Assembly (NCBI RefSeq): GCF_004000985.1
Contig: NZ_BIMH01000001.1
Coordinates: 186,001-250,000 of the forward strand
DNA: 64,000 bases
Direction: 5' to 3'
From: Paenibacillus validus NBRC 15382
Lineage (GTDB): Bacteria > Bacillota > Bacilli > Paenibacillales > NBRC-103111
Of this stretch, positions 34,581-43,895 are shown one piece after another. The notes below the pieces were generated by a model. That model saw only the letters and a list, made by a program, of their open reading frames with translations. It did no database searches and was not told where the DNA came from. The translations under genes and the position numbers were made by a program. Each line of letters starts with the position of its first letter. The first letter of the stretch is position 1.

Positions 34581-34722
34581 CCAGTTCACCTCCCTCGTTG
34601 TTTCTCCAAGGGGTAAGCTTGGGATAATCAGGTTGTTTAATCCATTCTACATACGTTAGAAAAAGTAAAAATTGGCGATTTTACTTTGCGAATCGTCTCC
34701 TTGGGCTGTCAAGGAATGATTC

Positions 34723-34776
34723 TGTATATGATGAATATACATGATTATTTTATAGTTTGGTCAAGAAGCTTGTCAA
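34723..34776 (-). promoter_or_regulatory. rny promoter and 5'-UTR dyad
   Basis: Minus strand TTGACA (34771-34776), 16 bases, TATAAA (34749-34754). Just downstream is a TGTATAT-N5-ATATACA dyad (34723-34741). The 244-base gap to recX contains no gene; rny is therefore transcribed independently of recA-recX. Confidence 0.6.
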
Positions 34777-34824
34777 GCTGTTGGCCTTCGCCCCCTATCT
34801 AAATAGGATAAATATTTAATCGGA

Positions 34825-35529
34825 TCACTCATATTCCGAAAGATCCAACTCCGCCAAGTCATCATCGTCCATGCTGCGCTGCGGCATTTTGCCCAGAACT
34901 TGTTGAACGACGGTTAACGTGTACCCTCTGCGCTGCAAGAAGGAAGCGATTTTCCGCCGGGCTTTCGACGGGTCTTCCTCCCACTCCCGCTTATAACGTC
35001 TGGAAACGAGCGCGTAGGCCGCCTCCCGCTCCGTCTCCGCGTCCACTCCGGCAAGAGCCGTTTCGATATGCTCTTTGGGTACGCCCTTTTGCTTCAATTC
35101 CTGTTTGATCCAGTGACGCCCTTTCTTTTGCGATTGCGAACGCTGCTTCGCCATTTGTTCCGCAAACAAAGCGTCATTCAAGTACCCTTCCGTTCTCAGC
35201 CGTGAGATCACGTCTTCGATGACATCCGGCTGAAATTCCTTTTCCTTCAGCCGCGAACGCATCTCGTGTTCGGAGCGAAGCCGGCTCGCCAGCAATCGAA
35301 CAGCGCTCAAGTAAGCCTTATGCCTCTCTTCAGCCGCCAGAATCCGTTCCATCTCCGCAGACTCCACCTGCGCACCCTTTAAGAGCCGGTACTTGATCAT
35401 AATGTCCTCATGGACGGAAAAAGCCAACTTATCGTCGATGAAAACATTGTACCGCTGCTGAGCTCTCGCCTGACGCTCCACTTTCGTAATAAAACCGCCC
35501 AGCGGTGCGCTTTCTTGATAACCGGTCAT
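34825..35529 (-). CDS. recX: recombination regulator RecX
   Basis: About 234 residues built of three-helix RecX repeats (ASRLRSEHEMRSRLKEKEFQPDVIEDVISRLRTEGYLNDALFAEQM; HWIKQELKQKGV). It binds RecA filaments and modulates strand exchange. ATG 35529 has GGAGG eight bases before it. Directly downstream of recA, with a hairpin between. Confidence 0.95.
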   Translation of the reverse strand: MTGYQESAPLGGFITKVERQARAQQRYNVFIDDKLAFSVHEDIMIKYRLLKGAQVESAEMERILAAEERHKAYLSAVRLLASRLRSEHEMRSRLKEKEFQPDVIEDVISRLRTEGYLNDALFAEQMAKQRSQSQKKGRHWIKQELKQKGVPKEHIETALAGVDAETEREAAYALVSRRYKREWEEDPSKARRKIASFLQRRGYTLTVVQQVLGKMPQRSMDDDDLAELDLSEYE

Positions 35530-35554
35530 CCATACTACCTCCACAAGAAACGGC

Positions 35555-35588
35555 GAAAAGGCACCCTCCTGCTAAGAAAAGGTGCCTT
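35555..35588 (-). other. hairpin between recA and recX
   Basis: AAGGCACC (35558-35565) pairs with GGTGCCTT (35581-35588); the minus-strand tail is TTTTCG. Likely a partial terminator keeping RecX well below RecA. Confidence 0.6.
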
Positions 35589-35596
35589 AAGCCGAT

Positions 35597-36646
35597 TTAT
35601 TCGAGTACTGCCAAATCCTCTTCTTCCTCTTCATCATCGTCCGTATTCGGTCCGACTACTGCAACCAAATTGCTTGTTTCCCGAATTTTCTTCTCGATCG
35701 CATCCGCCAGATGCGGATTTTCCTTCAAGAATTGCTTCGCGTTCTCACGGCCTTGACCAAGACGCTCGCCACTGTAGGAATACCACGCGCCGCTCTTCTG
35801 GATAATATCCATTTCTGTCGCGATGTCGACGATGCTGCCCTCTTTGGAAATTCCTTCGCCGTACATGATATCGATCTCCGCTTGTTTGAACGGCGGCGCT
35901 ACTTTATTCTTAACGACTTTAATCTTCGTCCGGTTACCGACCATATCGTTGCCTTGCTTGATCGTTTCTACGCGGCGTACGTCCAAACGTACGGAAGAAT
36001 AAAACTTGAGCGCCCGTCCGCCGGGGGTCGTCTCCGGGTTCCCGAACATGACGCCGACTTTCTCGCGCAGCTGGTTGATGAAGATGGCGATCGTCTTCGA
36101 CTTGTTGATCGCTCCGGACAGCTTACGCAGCGCTTGCGACATCAGACGCGCTTGCAGCCCGACGTGCGAATCCCCCATCTCCCCTTCGATCTCCGCTCTC
36201 GGCACGAGCGCGGCTACGGAGTCGATGACGATGATGTCGACCGCGCCGCTTCGTACGAGCGCTTCCGCGATCTCGAGCGCCTGTTCGCCCGTATCGGGCT
36301 GTGACAGGAGCAGTTCGTCGATGTTGATGCCAAGCTTGCTTGCATAAAGCGGATCAAGAGCGTGCTCCGCATCGATGAATGCCGCCGTGCCGCCTACCTT
36401 CTGCACTTCCGCGATGGCATGCAGCGCTACGGTCGTTTTACCTGAAGACTCCGGTCCGTAAACTTCTATAATTCTACCGCGCGGATAACCGCCGATACCG
36501 AGCGCGATATCGAGCGCAAGCGAGCCGCTTGGAATAGTTTCCACTTGCATGTGGGTAGATTCACCCAGTTTCATAATCGACCCTTTACCAAACTGCTTCT
36601 CGATTTGACGAAGGGCATTTTCCAGTGCTGCGCGACGATCCGTCAA
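35597..36646 (-). CDS. recA: recombinase RecA
   Basis: 349 residues from TTG 36646 ([20 protein letters not shown]), which matches the usual start; the upstream GTG adds three residues and is too close to GAGGGA. Walker A is GPESSGKT (64-71), with [14 protein letters not shown], the L1/L2 loops ([50 protein letters not shown]) and an acidic C-terminal tail (DDDEEEEE). Preceded by a LexA box. Confidence 0.97.
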   Translation of the reverse strand: MTDRRAALENALRQIEKQFGKGSIMKLGESTHMQVETIPSGSLALDIALGIGGYPRGRIIEVYGPESSGKTTVALHAIAEVQKVGGTAAFIDAEHALDPLYASKLGINIDELLLSQPDTGEQALEIAEALVRSGAVDIIVIDSVAALVPRAEIEGEMGDSHVGLQARLMSQALRKLSGAINKSKTIAIFINQLREKVGVMFGNPETTPGGRALKFYSSVRLDVRRVETIKQGNDMVGNRTKIKVVKNKVAPPFKQAEIDIMYGEGISKEGSIVDIATEMDIIQKSGAWYSYSGERLGQGRENAKQFLKENPHLADAIEKKIRETSNLVAVVGPNTDDDEEEEEDLAVLE

Positions 36647-36684
36647 GAGACTCACTTCCCTCTTCTATATTCTCTTATGTTTCC

Positions 36685-36736
36685 ATCATAACGGTTTTCA
36701 TAACCTTTGCCAAGGTTTTTCTCGAACATATATTCG
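36685..36736 (-). promoter_or_regulatory. recA promoter with LexA (SOS) box
   Basis: Minus strand TTGGCA (36708-36713), 17 bases, TATGAT (36685-36690). Ten bases upstream is CGAATATATGTTCG (36723-36736), one mismatch from the Firmicute LexA box CGAAC-N4-GTTCG. Confidence 0.75.
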
Positions 36737-36749
36737 CATCTTGGTCCAA

Positions 36750-36784
36750 ATAAAAACCGTAACAAGGTTTAAAGTTGTTACGGT
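36750..36784 (-). terminator. intrinsic terminator after cinA
   Basis: ACCGTAACAA (36756-36765) pairs with TTGTTACGGT (36775-36784); minus tail TTTTTATTT. It separates rimO-pgsA-cinA from recA. Confidence 0.8.
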
Positions 36785-36829
36785 GCTTCCGCGTAAATCT
36801 ATTATACTTTATTTTCTAGTGAGCGGCAA

Positions 36830-38074
36830 CTACGATTTTAGCCGTTCCCACAGCTGATAGAGCGCGCTTTTGGACGCGCGCAGCTTGATTGTCGAGCGGT
36901 TGCCCCATGCTTGCAGCTCAACCGCCGCCGCCTCGCCCCCGCCCGCAATCCCGACATACACCAAGCCAACCGGCTTGCCTTCCGATTCCGAGGGTCCTGC
37001 CACGCCGGTGACGGATAGTCCGTAATCGGCCCCGCACAAAGTCCGTACGGCCTCCGCCATCCGGATCGCCGTTTCCGCGCTGACGGCTCCGGGAGCTCCC
37101 TCGCCTTCGAGCTCGTTCAAGGGAATGCCGAGCACGCGGTGTTTCACCTGGTTCGTATAACTGATCACCCCGCCGGCGAAAGCGTTCGAGCTGCCCGGTA
37201 CGGCCGTCAGCAAATCGCTGAGCTGTCCTCCGGTGCAGCTTTCGGCCACGGCGAGTGTTTGGCCGCGGGAAGCGAGCTCCCGCAAGAGGAATTCTTCGAG
37301 CGAGATGTCTTCTGCCGCATAGATGAAGCCTCCGAGCCGGCGGCGTATCTCATCCTCCAGCGGTTTAAGCTTCCGTGCGGCTTCCTGCGCGCTTCCTGCG
37401 CGCGTCGTTAACCGAATGGCCACCTCGCCTTCCTTGGCGTAAGGCGCTATCGTAGGATCCGTCTGCGCGTCGATCAAATCGATCAGTTGATGCTCCAGCG
37501 ACGACTCGCCGATGCCTGCAAACTTGAGCATGGTCGAATGAAGCGCCTCCAGGCCTTCGACATTCGCTTCTAACCACGGTTTGACCTGAAGCTCGAACAT
37601 CGGCTTCATTTCGCTCGGCGGACCCGGCAGAAGCACGTAGCGCGTGCCGTCCACCGTTAAGGCGACGCCCACCGCAAGGCCCGTTTCGTTCGCCAGGGGA
37701 TCGCTCCCTTCCAGCATCAGCGCCTGCCGGGCGTTGCTCTCGACCATCGGCATGTTTCGTTTGGCGAACAGCTCCTTCATTTTGTCCATCGAAGGCTGGT
37801 GGATCACCAGCGGCCGTCCAAGCACCTCGGCAAGCACATCCTTCGTTATGTCGTCCTGCGTAGGCCCCAGACCGCCCGTGCAAATAATCAAGTCGGCCCG
37901 GCTCTTCGCAAGCGCAAGCGATTCCTTGATCCGTCCGGCATTGTCACCGACGACCGTATGAAAATATACGCCGATGCCCAGGTCGGCCAAGCCTTTAGAT
38001 AAAAACTGCGCGTTCGTATTGGCGATTTGACCCATCAGCAGCTCCGTGCCGACGGCGATAATTTCCGCTCTCAT
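36830..38074 (-). CDS. cinA: competence/damage-inducible protein CinA
   Basis: About 414 residues. N-terminal MoCF-like COG1058 domain (AEIIAVGTELLMGQIANTNAQFLSKGLADLG; GGLGPTQDDITKDVLAEVLG) and C-terminal PncC-type domain (AVAESCTGGQLSDLLTAVPGSSNAFAGGVISYTNQVK). Family members are ADP-ribose pyrophosphatase and NMN amidase. ATG 38074 follows GGAGGGG. Last gene of rimO-pgsA-cinA. Confidence 0.95.
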   Translation of the reverse strand: MRAEIIAVGTELLMGQIANTNAQFLSKGLADLGIGVYFHTVVGDNAGRIKESLALAKSRADLIICTGGLGPTQDDITKDVLAEVLGRPLVIHQPSMDKMKELFAKRNMPMVESNARQALMLEGSDPLANETGLAVGVALTVDGTRYVLLPGPPSEMKPMFELQVKPWLEANVEGLEALHSTMLKFAGIGESSLEHQLIDLIDAQTDPTIAPYAKEGEVAIRLTTRAGSAQEAARKLKPLEDEIRRRLGGFIYAAEDISLEEFLLRELASRGQTLAVAESCTGGQLSDLLTAVPGSSNAFAGGVISYTNQVKHRVLGIPLNELEGEGAPGAVSAETAIRMAEAVRTLCGADYGLSVTGVAGPSESEGKPVGLVYVGIAGGGEAAAVELQAWGNRSTIKLRASKSALYQLWERLKS

Positions 38075-38113
38075 CCTATTCCCCTCCGGATACAACAAAA
38101 ACAATAGGTCGCC

Positions 38114-38701
38114 CTACTGTTTCTTGTCGTCGAAATTGATAACGTGTTTGTTTTTAATAAAATAATCGAAGCCGGAATAAAGCGTAATAATTGCAGCTAT
38201 CCAGCTGGCTACGAGATCGAAACGGAAATCGATGAAAGCAAACGGGAAGTTGTTGATAAGAAGCGCAATAATCGCCGTGATTTGCGTCGCCGTCTTCCAC
38301 TTGCCCCATTTGCTTGCAGCCATGACGGTGCCTTCCAGCAGAGCGATTTGACGCAGGCCGGTGACTGCAAACTCCCGGCTGATGATCACAATCGCAATCC
38401 AGGCGTCCAGTTTATCCATCTCGACCAGAGAGATGAGTACGGCGGATACGAGCAGCTTGTCGGCAAGCGGGTCCAGAAGCTTGCCCAGATTCGTGACAAG
38501 CTTCCGTTTTCTCGCGATATAACCGTCAAGGCTGTCCGTGCTGGCCGCAATAATAAAGATCAGCGCAGCGATAATCTGATTGTACGTAATCGTAAATTGC
38601 TCGATCCGGACATGCGGGAATTTGACGTTAATGAGCAGGAAGAACATGATGATCGGTACTAAAAAAATTCTCGCCAACGTAATCCGGTTGGCTAAATTCA
38701 T
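38114..38701 (-). CDS. pgsA: CDP-diacylglycerol-glycerol-3-phosphate 3-phosphatidyltransferase
   Basis: 195 residues, four or more membrane helices. The CDP-alcohol phosphotransferase motif D-x2-D-G-x2-A-R-x8-G-x3-D-x3-D is complete in TDSLDGYIARKRKLVTNLGKLLDPLADK. It makes phosphatidylglycerophosphate, the first committed step to phosphatidylglycerol. It overlaps rimO by four bases. Confidence 0.95.
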   Translation of the reverse strand: MNLANRITLARIFLVPIIMFFLLINVKFPHVRIEQFTITYNQIIAALIFIIAASTDSLDGYIARKRKLVTNLGKLLDPLADKLLVSAVLISLVEMDKLDAWIAIVIISREFAVTGLRQIALLEGTVMAASKWGKWKTATQITAIIALLINNFPFAFIDFRFDLVASWIAAIITLYSGFDYFIKNKHVINFDDKKQ

Positions 38702-40026
38702 GCCACAACCTCCCCGGACAGATCAAATTCGAACGAATGCGTAATGCGAACCTTGGCAATTTCGCCGATCTGCAAATCGGCGCCGCGGGCAAACACCTCG
38801 CCGTCGATTTCCGGCGCGTCGAACTGCGAACGCCCGACATAAACATCGTTCCGGCCGTCGTATTTTTCGATCAGCACGTCGATCACTTGGCCGATCCGAT
38901 TGCTGTTGCGTTCATTCGAGATTTCACGCTGTATTTCCATCAGCACGTTGGCCCGGTATTCCTTCACGTCGTCTGCCACTTGATCCGGCAACCAGGATGC
39001 CGGCGTATCCTCTTCCTTCGAATAGGTAAAGACGCCTAGCCGGTCGAACTTTACTTCGCGAACGAACGCTTTGAGCTTCTCGAAGTCTTCGTCCGTCTCT
39101 CCCGGGAAACCGACGATAATCGAGGTGCGCAGCGATACGCCCGGAATGCGGTCGCGGATTTTGCGGATCAGCTCCCGCGCGTCGCGCTGCCGTCCCGGAC
39201 GGCGCATCCGCTTCAGGATGCCGTCCTCGCTGTGCTGCAGAGGCATGTCGATATATTTGCAAATTTTCGGATTGCCGGCAATCGTCTCGATCAGCTCATC
39301 GGTGAAAAATCCCGGATAAGCGTAATGCAGCCGAACCCACTCGATGCCCGGCACTTCGCTGACGCGGTTCATAAGTTCAGGCAGCTTGAACGAATCGTAA
39401 AGATCCGTACCGTAATTGGTCGAATCTTGCGCGATCAGGCTGATTTCCTTGACCCCTTGCGCGGCGAGCTGGGCCACTTCGTCCAAAATTGATTCGATGC
39501 TGCGGCTGCGGAACTTGCCCCGCATGATCGGGATGCTGCAGAACGTACAGGCGTTATCGCAGCCTTCAGCAATCTTCACATAAGCCGTATAACGAGGAGT
39601 GGACAAACGGCGCGGCAGCTTCTTCTCATAGTTAAACACCGGGTTACCGACAAAGATCGGTTTTTTCCCGGCCAGCGCTTCATCAATAATGTCGTTGATT
39701 TTATCGAAATCACCCGTTCCGACGATGCCGTCGATCTCCGGCATCTCGTTCATCAATTCCTTCTTATAGCGCTGAGTCAAGCAACCGGAAACGATCAAAG
39801 CTTTCAAATTCGCGGTTTCTTTCAGTTCCGCCATATCGAGAATCGTATTCACCGACTCTTCCTTCGCCGCGTCGATGAAGCCGCACGTGTTGACGATGAT
39901 AATGGTCGCTTCTTCCTTCTCGGCTACGAGCTGGTACCCGCGTTCATGGACGAGGCCGGACATAATCTCGGAATCGACCAAATTTTTCTCACAGCCCAGG
40001 GTAACCACTTTGACTTTCTCTGTCAT
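38698..40026 (-). CDS. rimO: ribosomal protein S12 methylthiotransferase RimO
   Basis: 442 residues. TLGCEKNLVDSE and NTCGFIDAAKEESVN of the MTTase domain; radical-SAM Cys in EGCDNACTFCSIP; C-terminal TRAM domain. It methylthiolates an Asp of S12. The C-terminal part distinguishes it from MiaB, also in this window. ATG 40026 after GGAGG. Confidence 0.96.
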   Translation of the reverse strand: MTEKVKVVTLGCEKNLVDSEIMSGLVHERGYQLVAEKEEATIIIVNTCGFIDAAKEESVNTILDMAELKETANLKALIVSGCLTQRYKKELMNEMPEIDGIVGTGDFDKINDIIDEALAGKKPIFVGNPVFNYEKKLPRRLSTPRYTAYVKIAEGCDNACTFCSIPIMRGKFRSRSIESILDEVAQLAAQGVKEISLIAQDSTNYGTDLYDSFKLPELMNRVSEVPGIEWVRLHYAYPGFFTDELIETIAGNPKICKYIDMPLQHSEDGILKRMRRPGRQRDARELIRKIRDRIPGVSLRTSIIVGFPGETDEDFEKLKAFVREVKFDRLGVFTYSKEEDTPASWLPDQVADDVKEYRANVLMEIQREISNERNSNRIGQVIDVLIEKYDGRNDVYVGRSQFDAPEIDGEVFARGADLQIGEIAKVRITHSFEFDLSGEVVA

Positions 40027-40116
40027 GAAATTTCCTCCAAAACGGCATGAAGCCTTTTACTTCTAATTGGGTCTGCTACAAGTATAATATACTCCCGCAA
40101 ACAGTGTCAAAAACAC

Positions 40117-40152
40117 GAAAAACCTTGCAGGTCTTAGAATCCGCAAGGTTTA
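40117..40152 (-). terminator. intrinsic terminator after yajQ
   Basis: AACCTTGC (40121-40128) and GCAAGGTT (40143-40150); minus tail TTTTTCG. Confidence 0.72.
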
Positions 40153-40169
40153 AAGCCTACTCTGTGCCG

Positions 40170-40661
40170 TTAACGGAAATTGATGAACTGCAGCTCCAGC
40201 GGCAAATCGGCTTTGCGAAGCAGCTGCATGACTTGCTGAAGATCGTCTTTACTCTTTCCGGTGACCCGAATTTGATCGCCTTGAATTTGACTTTTCACCT
40301 TCAGCTTCGAATCACGAATCAGGATATTGATTTTTTTGGCAATGTCTTGATCGATGCCCTGCTTGACTTTAATCCGCTGGCGCACCGTGCTGTTCGCGGC
40401 CGGCTCAACCTTGCCGTATTCTAAATTTTTCAACGAGATGCCCCGCTTGGCCATCTTGGATTGCAGAATGTCGAGCACGTTCTGCAGCTTGAAATCGTCG
40501 TCCGAGACGACGACAAGCTCTTCCTTTTCCAAGGTGATGCTGCTCTTGCTGCCCTTGAAATCGAAGCGTGTGGCGATCTCTTTCTCCGCCTGGTTGATCG
40601 CATTGTTCATTTCCTGCATATCAAGCTTGGATACGATATCGAATGAATTTTCACTGCTCAT
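40170..40661 (-). CDS. YajQ family nucleotide-binding protein
   Basis: 163 residues, two ferredoxin-like (RNP-fold) domains: [37 protein letters not shown] and [33 protein letters not shown]. Some proteobacterial members bind cyclic di-GMP; in Firmicutes the role is unclear. Confidence 0.93.
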   Translation of the reverse strand: MSSENSFDIVSKLDMQEMNNAINQAEKEIATRFDFKGSKSSITLEKEELVVVSDDDFKLQNVLDILQSKMAKRGISLKNLEYGKVEPAANSTVRQRIKVKQGIDQDIAKKINILIRDSKLKVKSQIQGDQIRVTGKSKDDLQQVMQLLRKADLPLELQFINFR

Positions 40662-40708
40662 GAATCGAACTTCCTTCCCGTCAAAATTTTACCAGTTTTT
40701 ATTGTAAC

Positions 40709-40745
40709 AAAAAAGACACCCTCTGCACAAAGGCAGCGCGTGTCT
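40709..40745 (-). terminator. intrinsic terminator after rodZ
   Basis: AGACAC...CTGC / GCAG...GTGTCT interrupted stem; minus tail TTTTTTG. Confidence 0.72.
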
Positions 40746-40767
40746 CCTTGGATGCCCGCCGATGCGG

Positions 40768-41652
40768 CTACGATTTCAGGAAGTCCACCTGCACGTTCTT
40801 CACGTTGGCCTGATTGCCGACCGGATAGCTTTGACCGTTAATGACAATCTCCATGGCGCTGGCTTTGCCAAAACGTAAATAAGCCGGATTGGCAAGTTCC
40901 CAACTTTTCACTTCCCCATTCTTCAATATTCCTTCGTGCAGCTGTTGGCGGCTTGTGCCGAGCTCGTCGATCTTCATCCAACACTCGTCGCCGACTACCT
41001 TCACCTCGATCTTGAGCTTATCGGTTCCGCTGACCGCATAAAAATCGGTCCCCCGCTCACTCTTGACCAGCTTCACTTCGTTCTTAGGCTCAGGCGCAGG
41101 CGCGACCGGCGCCGCTGCAATCGGCTCGGGCTGCGTTTGCGCGAGCTGTCCGCCGCCGTTTGCCCCCGTGCCCGGGGTTCCCCCGTTATCCGTTTTTGGC
41201 GCGGCCGGCTCGATCTTATCGGTAATCTGCTTCGGCAAATTGTTGCTGGCGTCGCTCGTGCCCTTGTAGTTGATGCTCATAAAGTAATAAATAATCCCCA
41301 AAATAAGGACGACAAAAGAGATCACCATGATGTTGGAGGCCCATTTGCCGATACGTTCCGTATTTCGGGTCGTCGATGTGCGCGTCGTGCGGATCGGCTC
41401 AACCTTCTCCGTTTCCGTCGCAGGAATGACATTCTGATACATCTGCAGCACTTCGTTCGGATCGAGCCCTACGGCTTCGGCATAGCTCTTGATAAATGCG
41501 CGCACATAAAAATTGCCGGGCAGCACTTTGTAGTTGCCTTCTTCGATCGCTTCCAAATAGCGCTTGCGGATTTTGGTCACTTCCTGCAAATCTTCAAGCG
41601 AAATCTTCTTTTCCATTCTCGCTTTCTTCAATAACAGACCGAGATCGGTCAC
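40768..41652 (-). CDS. rodZ: RodZ-like HTH membrane protein (YmfM)
   Basis: About 294 residues. N-terminal HTH_25 (TDLGLLLKKARMEKKISLEDLQEVTKIRKRYLEAIEEGNYKVLPGNFYVRAFIKSYAEAVGLDP), one transmembrane helix near 107-128 (IMVISFVVLILGIIYYFM), a Pro/Ala-rich external linker and a C-terminal DUF4115 beta domain. It links MreB to the rod-shape cell-wall machinery. GTG 41652 is preferred over GTG 41661, which sits on the AAGGGG site. Confidence 0.9.
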   Translation of the reverse strand: MTDLGLLLKKARMEKKISLEDLQEVTKIRKRYLEAIEEGNYKVLPGNFYVRAFIKSYAEAVGLDPNEVLQMYQNVIPATETEKVEPIRTTRTSTTRNTERIGKWASNIMVISFVVLILGIIYYFMSINYKGTSDASNNLPKQITDKIEPAAPKTDNGGTPGTGANGGGQLAQTQPEPIAAAPVAPAPEPKNEVKLVKSERGTDFYAVSGTDKLKIEVKVVGDECWMKIDELGTSRQQLHEGILKNGEVKSWELANPAYLRFGKASAMEIVINGQSYPVGNQANVKNVQVDFLKS

Positions 41653-41708
41653 GCTTGTCACCCCTTCCCGTTATGAGTCGTATGCTTTGAACCTTTAGCC
41701 GGACATCC

Positions 41709-42488
41709 TCAATAGGAATCGAAACCGCCGGTAAAACTTTCATAAGTAATCTCTTCATCAGGCGTCGTGCGCAGTTCGACGATGCAGTCGAAATGATCAT
41801 ACGTATATTCCGATTCCCGGATGAAAATATCCGGATGCTCGATCACTTTTGTGGACGGCATGCCCATAATGTCCTGGAGCAGCCCGTAATGCTTCTCGTT
41901 GGAACGCAGCGTGGATACGATACCGTCGATAATGAACACGTTGTTCGGGTTCATCTCGTCCTCGGACAGCTGACTGCGCACCGTCTGGCGAAGCAAGGTC
42001 GAAGAAACGAACGTCCACCGTTTGTTCGCGCACACGCTGCCGGCAATGATGGACTCGGTTTTCCCTACCCTTGGCATCCCGCGCAAGCCGACAACATGAT
42101 TGCCATCCCGCTTGAACACTTCGCCAAGAAAATCGACCAAAAGTCCTAGTTCGTCGCGCGTAAAGCGGAACGTCTTCTTATCGTCCGAGTCGCGTTCGAT
42201 ATAACGGCCGTGACGTACCGCCAAAATGTCAACCAATTTGGGCGTACGAAGAGCCGTTATAGTTATATTATCCACTTTTTTTAACATTTTACCCATTAAT
42301 TCCACTTTTTCTTCATCATTCGTTTGCAGCAGCATGCCGCGTGTACGGTCTTCCACCCCGTTGATCGTCACGATGTTGATGTCGAGCATCCCCATCAAAG
42401 AAGCGATATCGCCCAGCAAGCCTGGACGGTTCTTATGTATTCTATACTCCATATACCATTGCTTCTTATCGTTATTTTCGTTCGTCAT
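41709..42488 (-). CDS. ymfK: YmfK-type DUF3388 protein (ACT domain plus P-loop)
   Basis: About 259 residues. The N-terminus (MEYRIHKNRPGLLGDIASLMGMLDINIVTINGVEDRTRGMLLQT) is an ACT-like fold. Around residue 165 is GMPRVGKT, a Walker A consensus (GxxxxGKT), and later VFIIDGI looks like a Walker B strand. Function unknown. ATG 42488 follows GGAGAACGG; the 34-codon upstream extension is not typical. Position between ymfJ and rodZ matches Bacillus. Confidence 0.85.
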   Translation of the reverse strand: MTNENNDKKQWYMEYRIHKNRPGLLGDIASLMGMLDINIVTINGVEDRTRGMLLQTNDEEKVELMGKMLKKVDNITITALRTPKLVDILAVRHGRYIERDSDDKKTFRFTRDELGLLVDFLGEVFKRDGNHVVGLRGMPRVGKTESIIAGSVCANKRWTFVSSTLLRQTVRSQLSEDEMNPNNVFIIDGIVSTLRSNEKHYGLLQDIMGMPSTKVIEHPDIFIRESEYTYDHFDCIVELRTTPDEEITYESFTGGFDSY

Positions 42489-42586
42489 GTCCGTTCTCCG
42501 ATCATAGAATGTTAGGTTTTGTACAAATGGGGATACGAAAAATATTCTACAATATTCGATAAATTCCTCCCGTTTCAGGCGGGTTT

Positions 42587-43423
42587 TCAAAAATTCTTCT
42601 TCACAACCGCTTCCCGCTGCTCATAAGGCTGCAAACCGGGGGTCCACGCCTGGTTCGAGAGGTTGTTCCTCAAGGTAACGAGAATTTCGTTCCAGTTCAA
42701 TTCGACCGTCGTCTGCGCCATGTTAACAACAGGCACCTGCAAGCCGCGAATGCGCTGCAATTGACTTTTTTCCAGCGGCGCGAACACGACAATCCAAGCA
42801 GGGCCGTGCGAGCGAACCTGAAACTGTAATTGACTGTACCAGCCTTCCGCATCCGCAAGCGACACGTATTCGGCCTCTTCCGACGGCGCCCATTCGGACG
42901 GAATCGGATACGCCGAGGTAGTCACCCATTCGATCGCCCGATCGGAGACGAGCTGCTGCCTGACCCATTCGTCCCATTCGCCGCGAAGCTGCGATTCCAG
43001 AACCGACTTCACCATGATATGCGAGCCTTGGATGGACAATGTCTGCCGGACAACCTGATCATCAAGCAAAATCCATTTGCGGTTTCCAATTTGCTCCGCT
43101 TGCGGAAGCGTCGCCTGCACCAGTTCATGACCGGCCACTACGATATAATCGTAGGCATGGGAACGGATCGCTTCCAATTGTTCTTCCGACAGCGTCGACA
43201 CGTCAGCGAACCAATCGAAGGCGGTCTGATGGTGATCGCGCCAATCCACCAAAGCGGCTTGCAGCCGCTGCTTCGTATCGGGCGCCAAGTTCGGTTCGGT
43301 CACTACCAGCAGCGAAGGTTTGCTTTGCAGCAAGGCCGGATCGATGCTGGGAATATTTTTGCCGCACCCGGCGAGCAAACCGACGGTAAGGAACAACGCA
43401 ATGATTCGGATAAGCCCTTTCAT
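42587..43423 (-). CDS. lipoprotein, periplasmic-binding-protein-like
   Basis: About 278 residues. Signal peptide MKGLIRIIALFLTVGLLAGC with lipobox LAGC (Cys20), so it is anchored outside the membrane. The body resembles type I periplasmic-binding (BMP/PnrA-like) proteins: AYDYIVVAGHELVQATLPQAEQIGNRKWILLDDQ. No transporter genes adjoin. It is an insertion between ymfJ and ymfK relative to B. subtilis. The start could also be the ATG at 43441. Confidence 0.75.
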   Translation of the reverse strand: MKGLIRIIALFLTVGLLAGCGKNIPSIDPALLQSKPSLLVVTEPNLAPDTKQRLQAALVDWRDHHQTAFDWFADVSTLSEEQLEAIRSHAYDYIVVAGHELVQATLPQAEQIGNRKWILLDDQVVRQTLSIQGSHIMVKSVLESQLRGEWDEWVRQQLVSDRAIEWVTTSAYPIPSEWAPSEEAEYVSLADAEGWYSQLQFQVRSHGPAWIVVFAPLEKSQLQRIRGLQVPVVNMAQTTVELNWNEILVTLRNNLSNQAWTPGLQPYEQREAVVKKNF

Positions 43424-43514
43424 CTTTCTTACTACCCTCATTTCTGTATCTTCCGAGCTCTTCTCCTTAGTATATACGTTTCAAAACGCCATTCCAAGCT
43501 ATGCGCAGGCAGCG

Positions 43515-43540
43515 CAAAAAAAGCCCCCTGGGAAGGAGGC
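43515..43540 (-). terminator. intrinsic terminator after ymfJ
   Basis: GCCTCC/GGGGGC stem around TTCCCA (43523-43540); minus tail TTTTTTT. Confidence 0.68.
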
Positions 43541-43562
43541 TGGCTTAAAATGACGCTTATGG

Positions 43563-43817
43563 TTAATTATTCGCTTTGGCAAGCTTCACCATAGCTTTGG
43601 CGAGCGTTTTTCTTTCTTGCTCGTCACATACATCCCACAGTTCTTTCAGGACGCGTTCTTCTTTGTTCTCGGGATCGACTTTATCGGATAAAAACTCGCC
43701 GATCTGGAACGCGAGTTTCGATATCGTCTCATCGCTCATCCCGGCTTTCTCTGCTTGCTCTACACGCTCTCCTAAAAATTCCTTCCAGCGTTCAAACACC
43801 TTCAGCACAGTTGCCAT
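43563..43817 (-). CDS. ymfJ: DUF3243 protein (YmfJ)
   Basis: 84 residues, helical and charged (ATVLKVFERWKEFLGERVEQAEKAGMSDETISKLAFQIGEFLSDKVDPENKEERVLKELWDVCDEQE). ATG 43817 follows AAAGGAGG. Function unknown; conserved position after ymfI. Confidence 0.9.
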   Translation of the reverse strand: MATVLKVFERWKEFLGERVEQAEKAGMSDETISKLAFQIGEFLSDKVDPENKEERVLKELWDVCDEQERKTLAKAMVKLAKANN

Positions 43818-43895
43818 GCCGCAATTCCTCCTTTGAAGTGATATCGACGTTACAAAGGTTAGAATTCGCAAAACACGCAAAGTTTATACGGTTGG

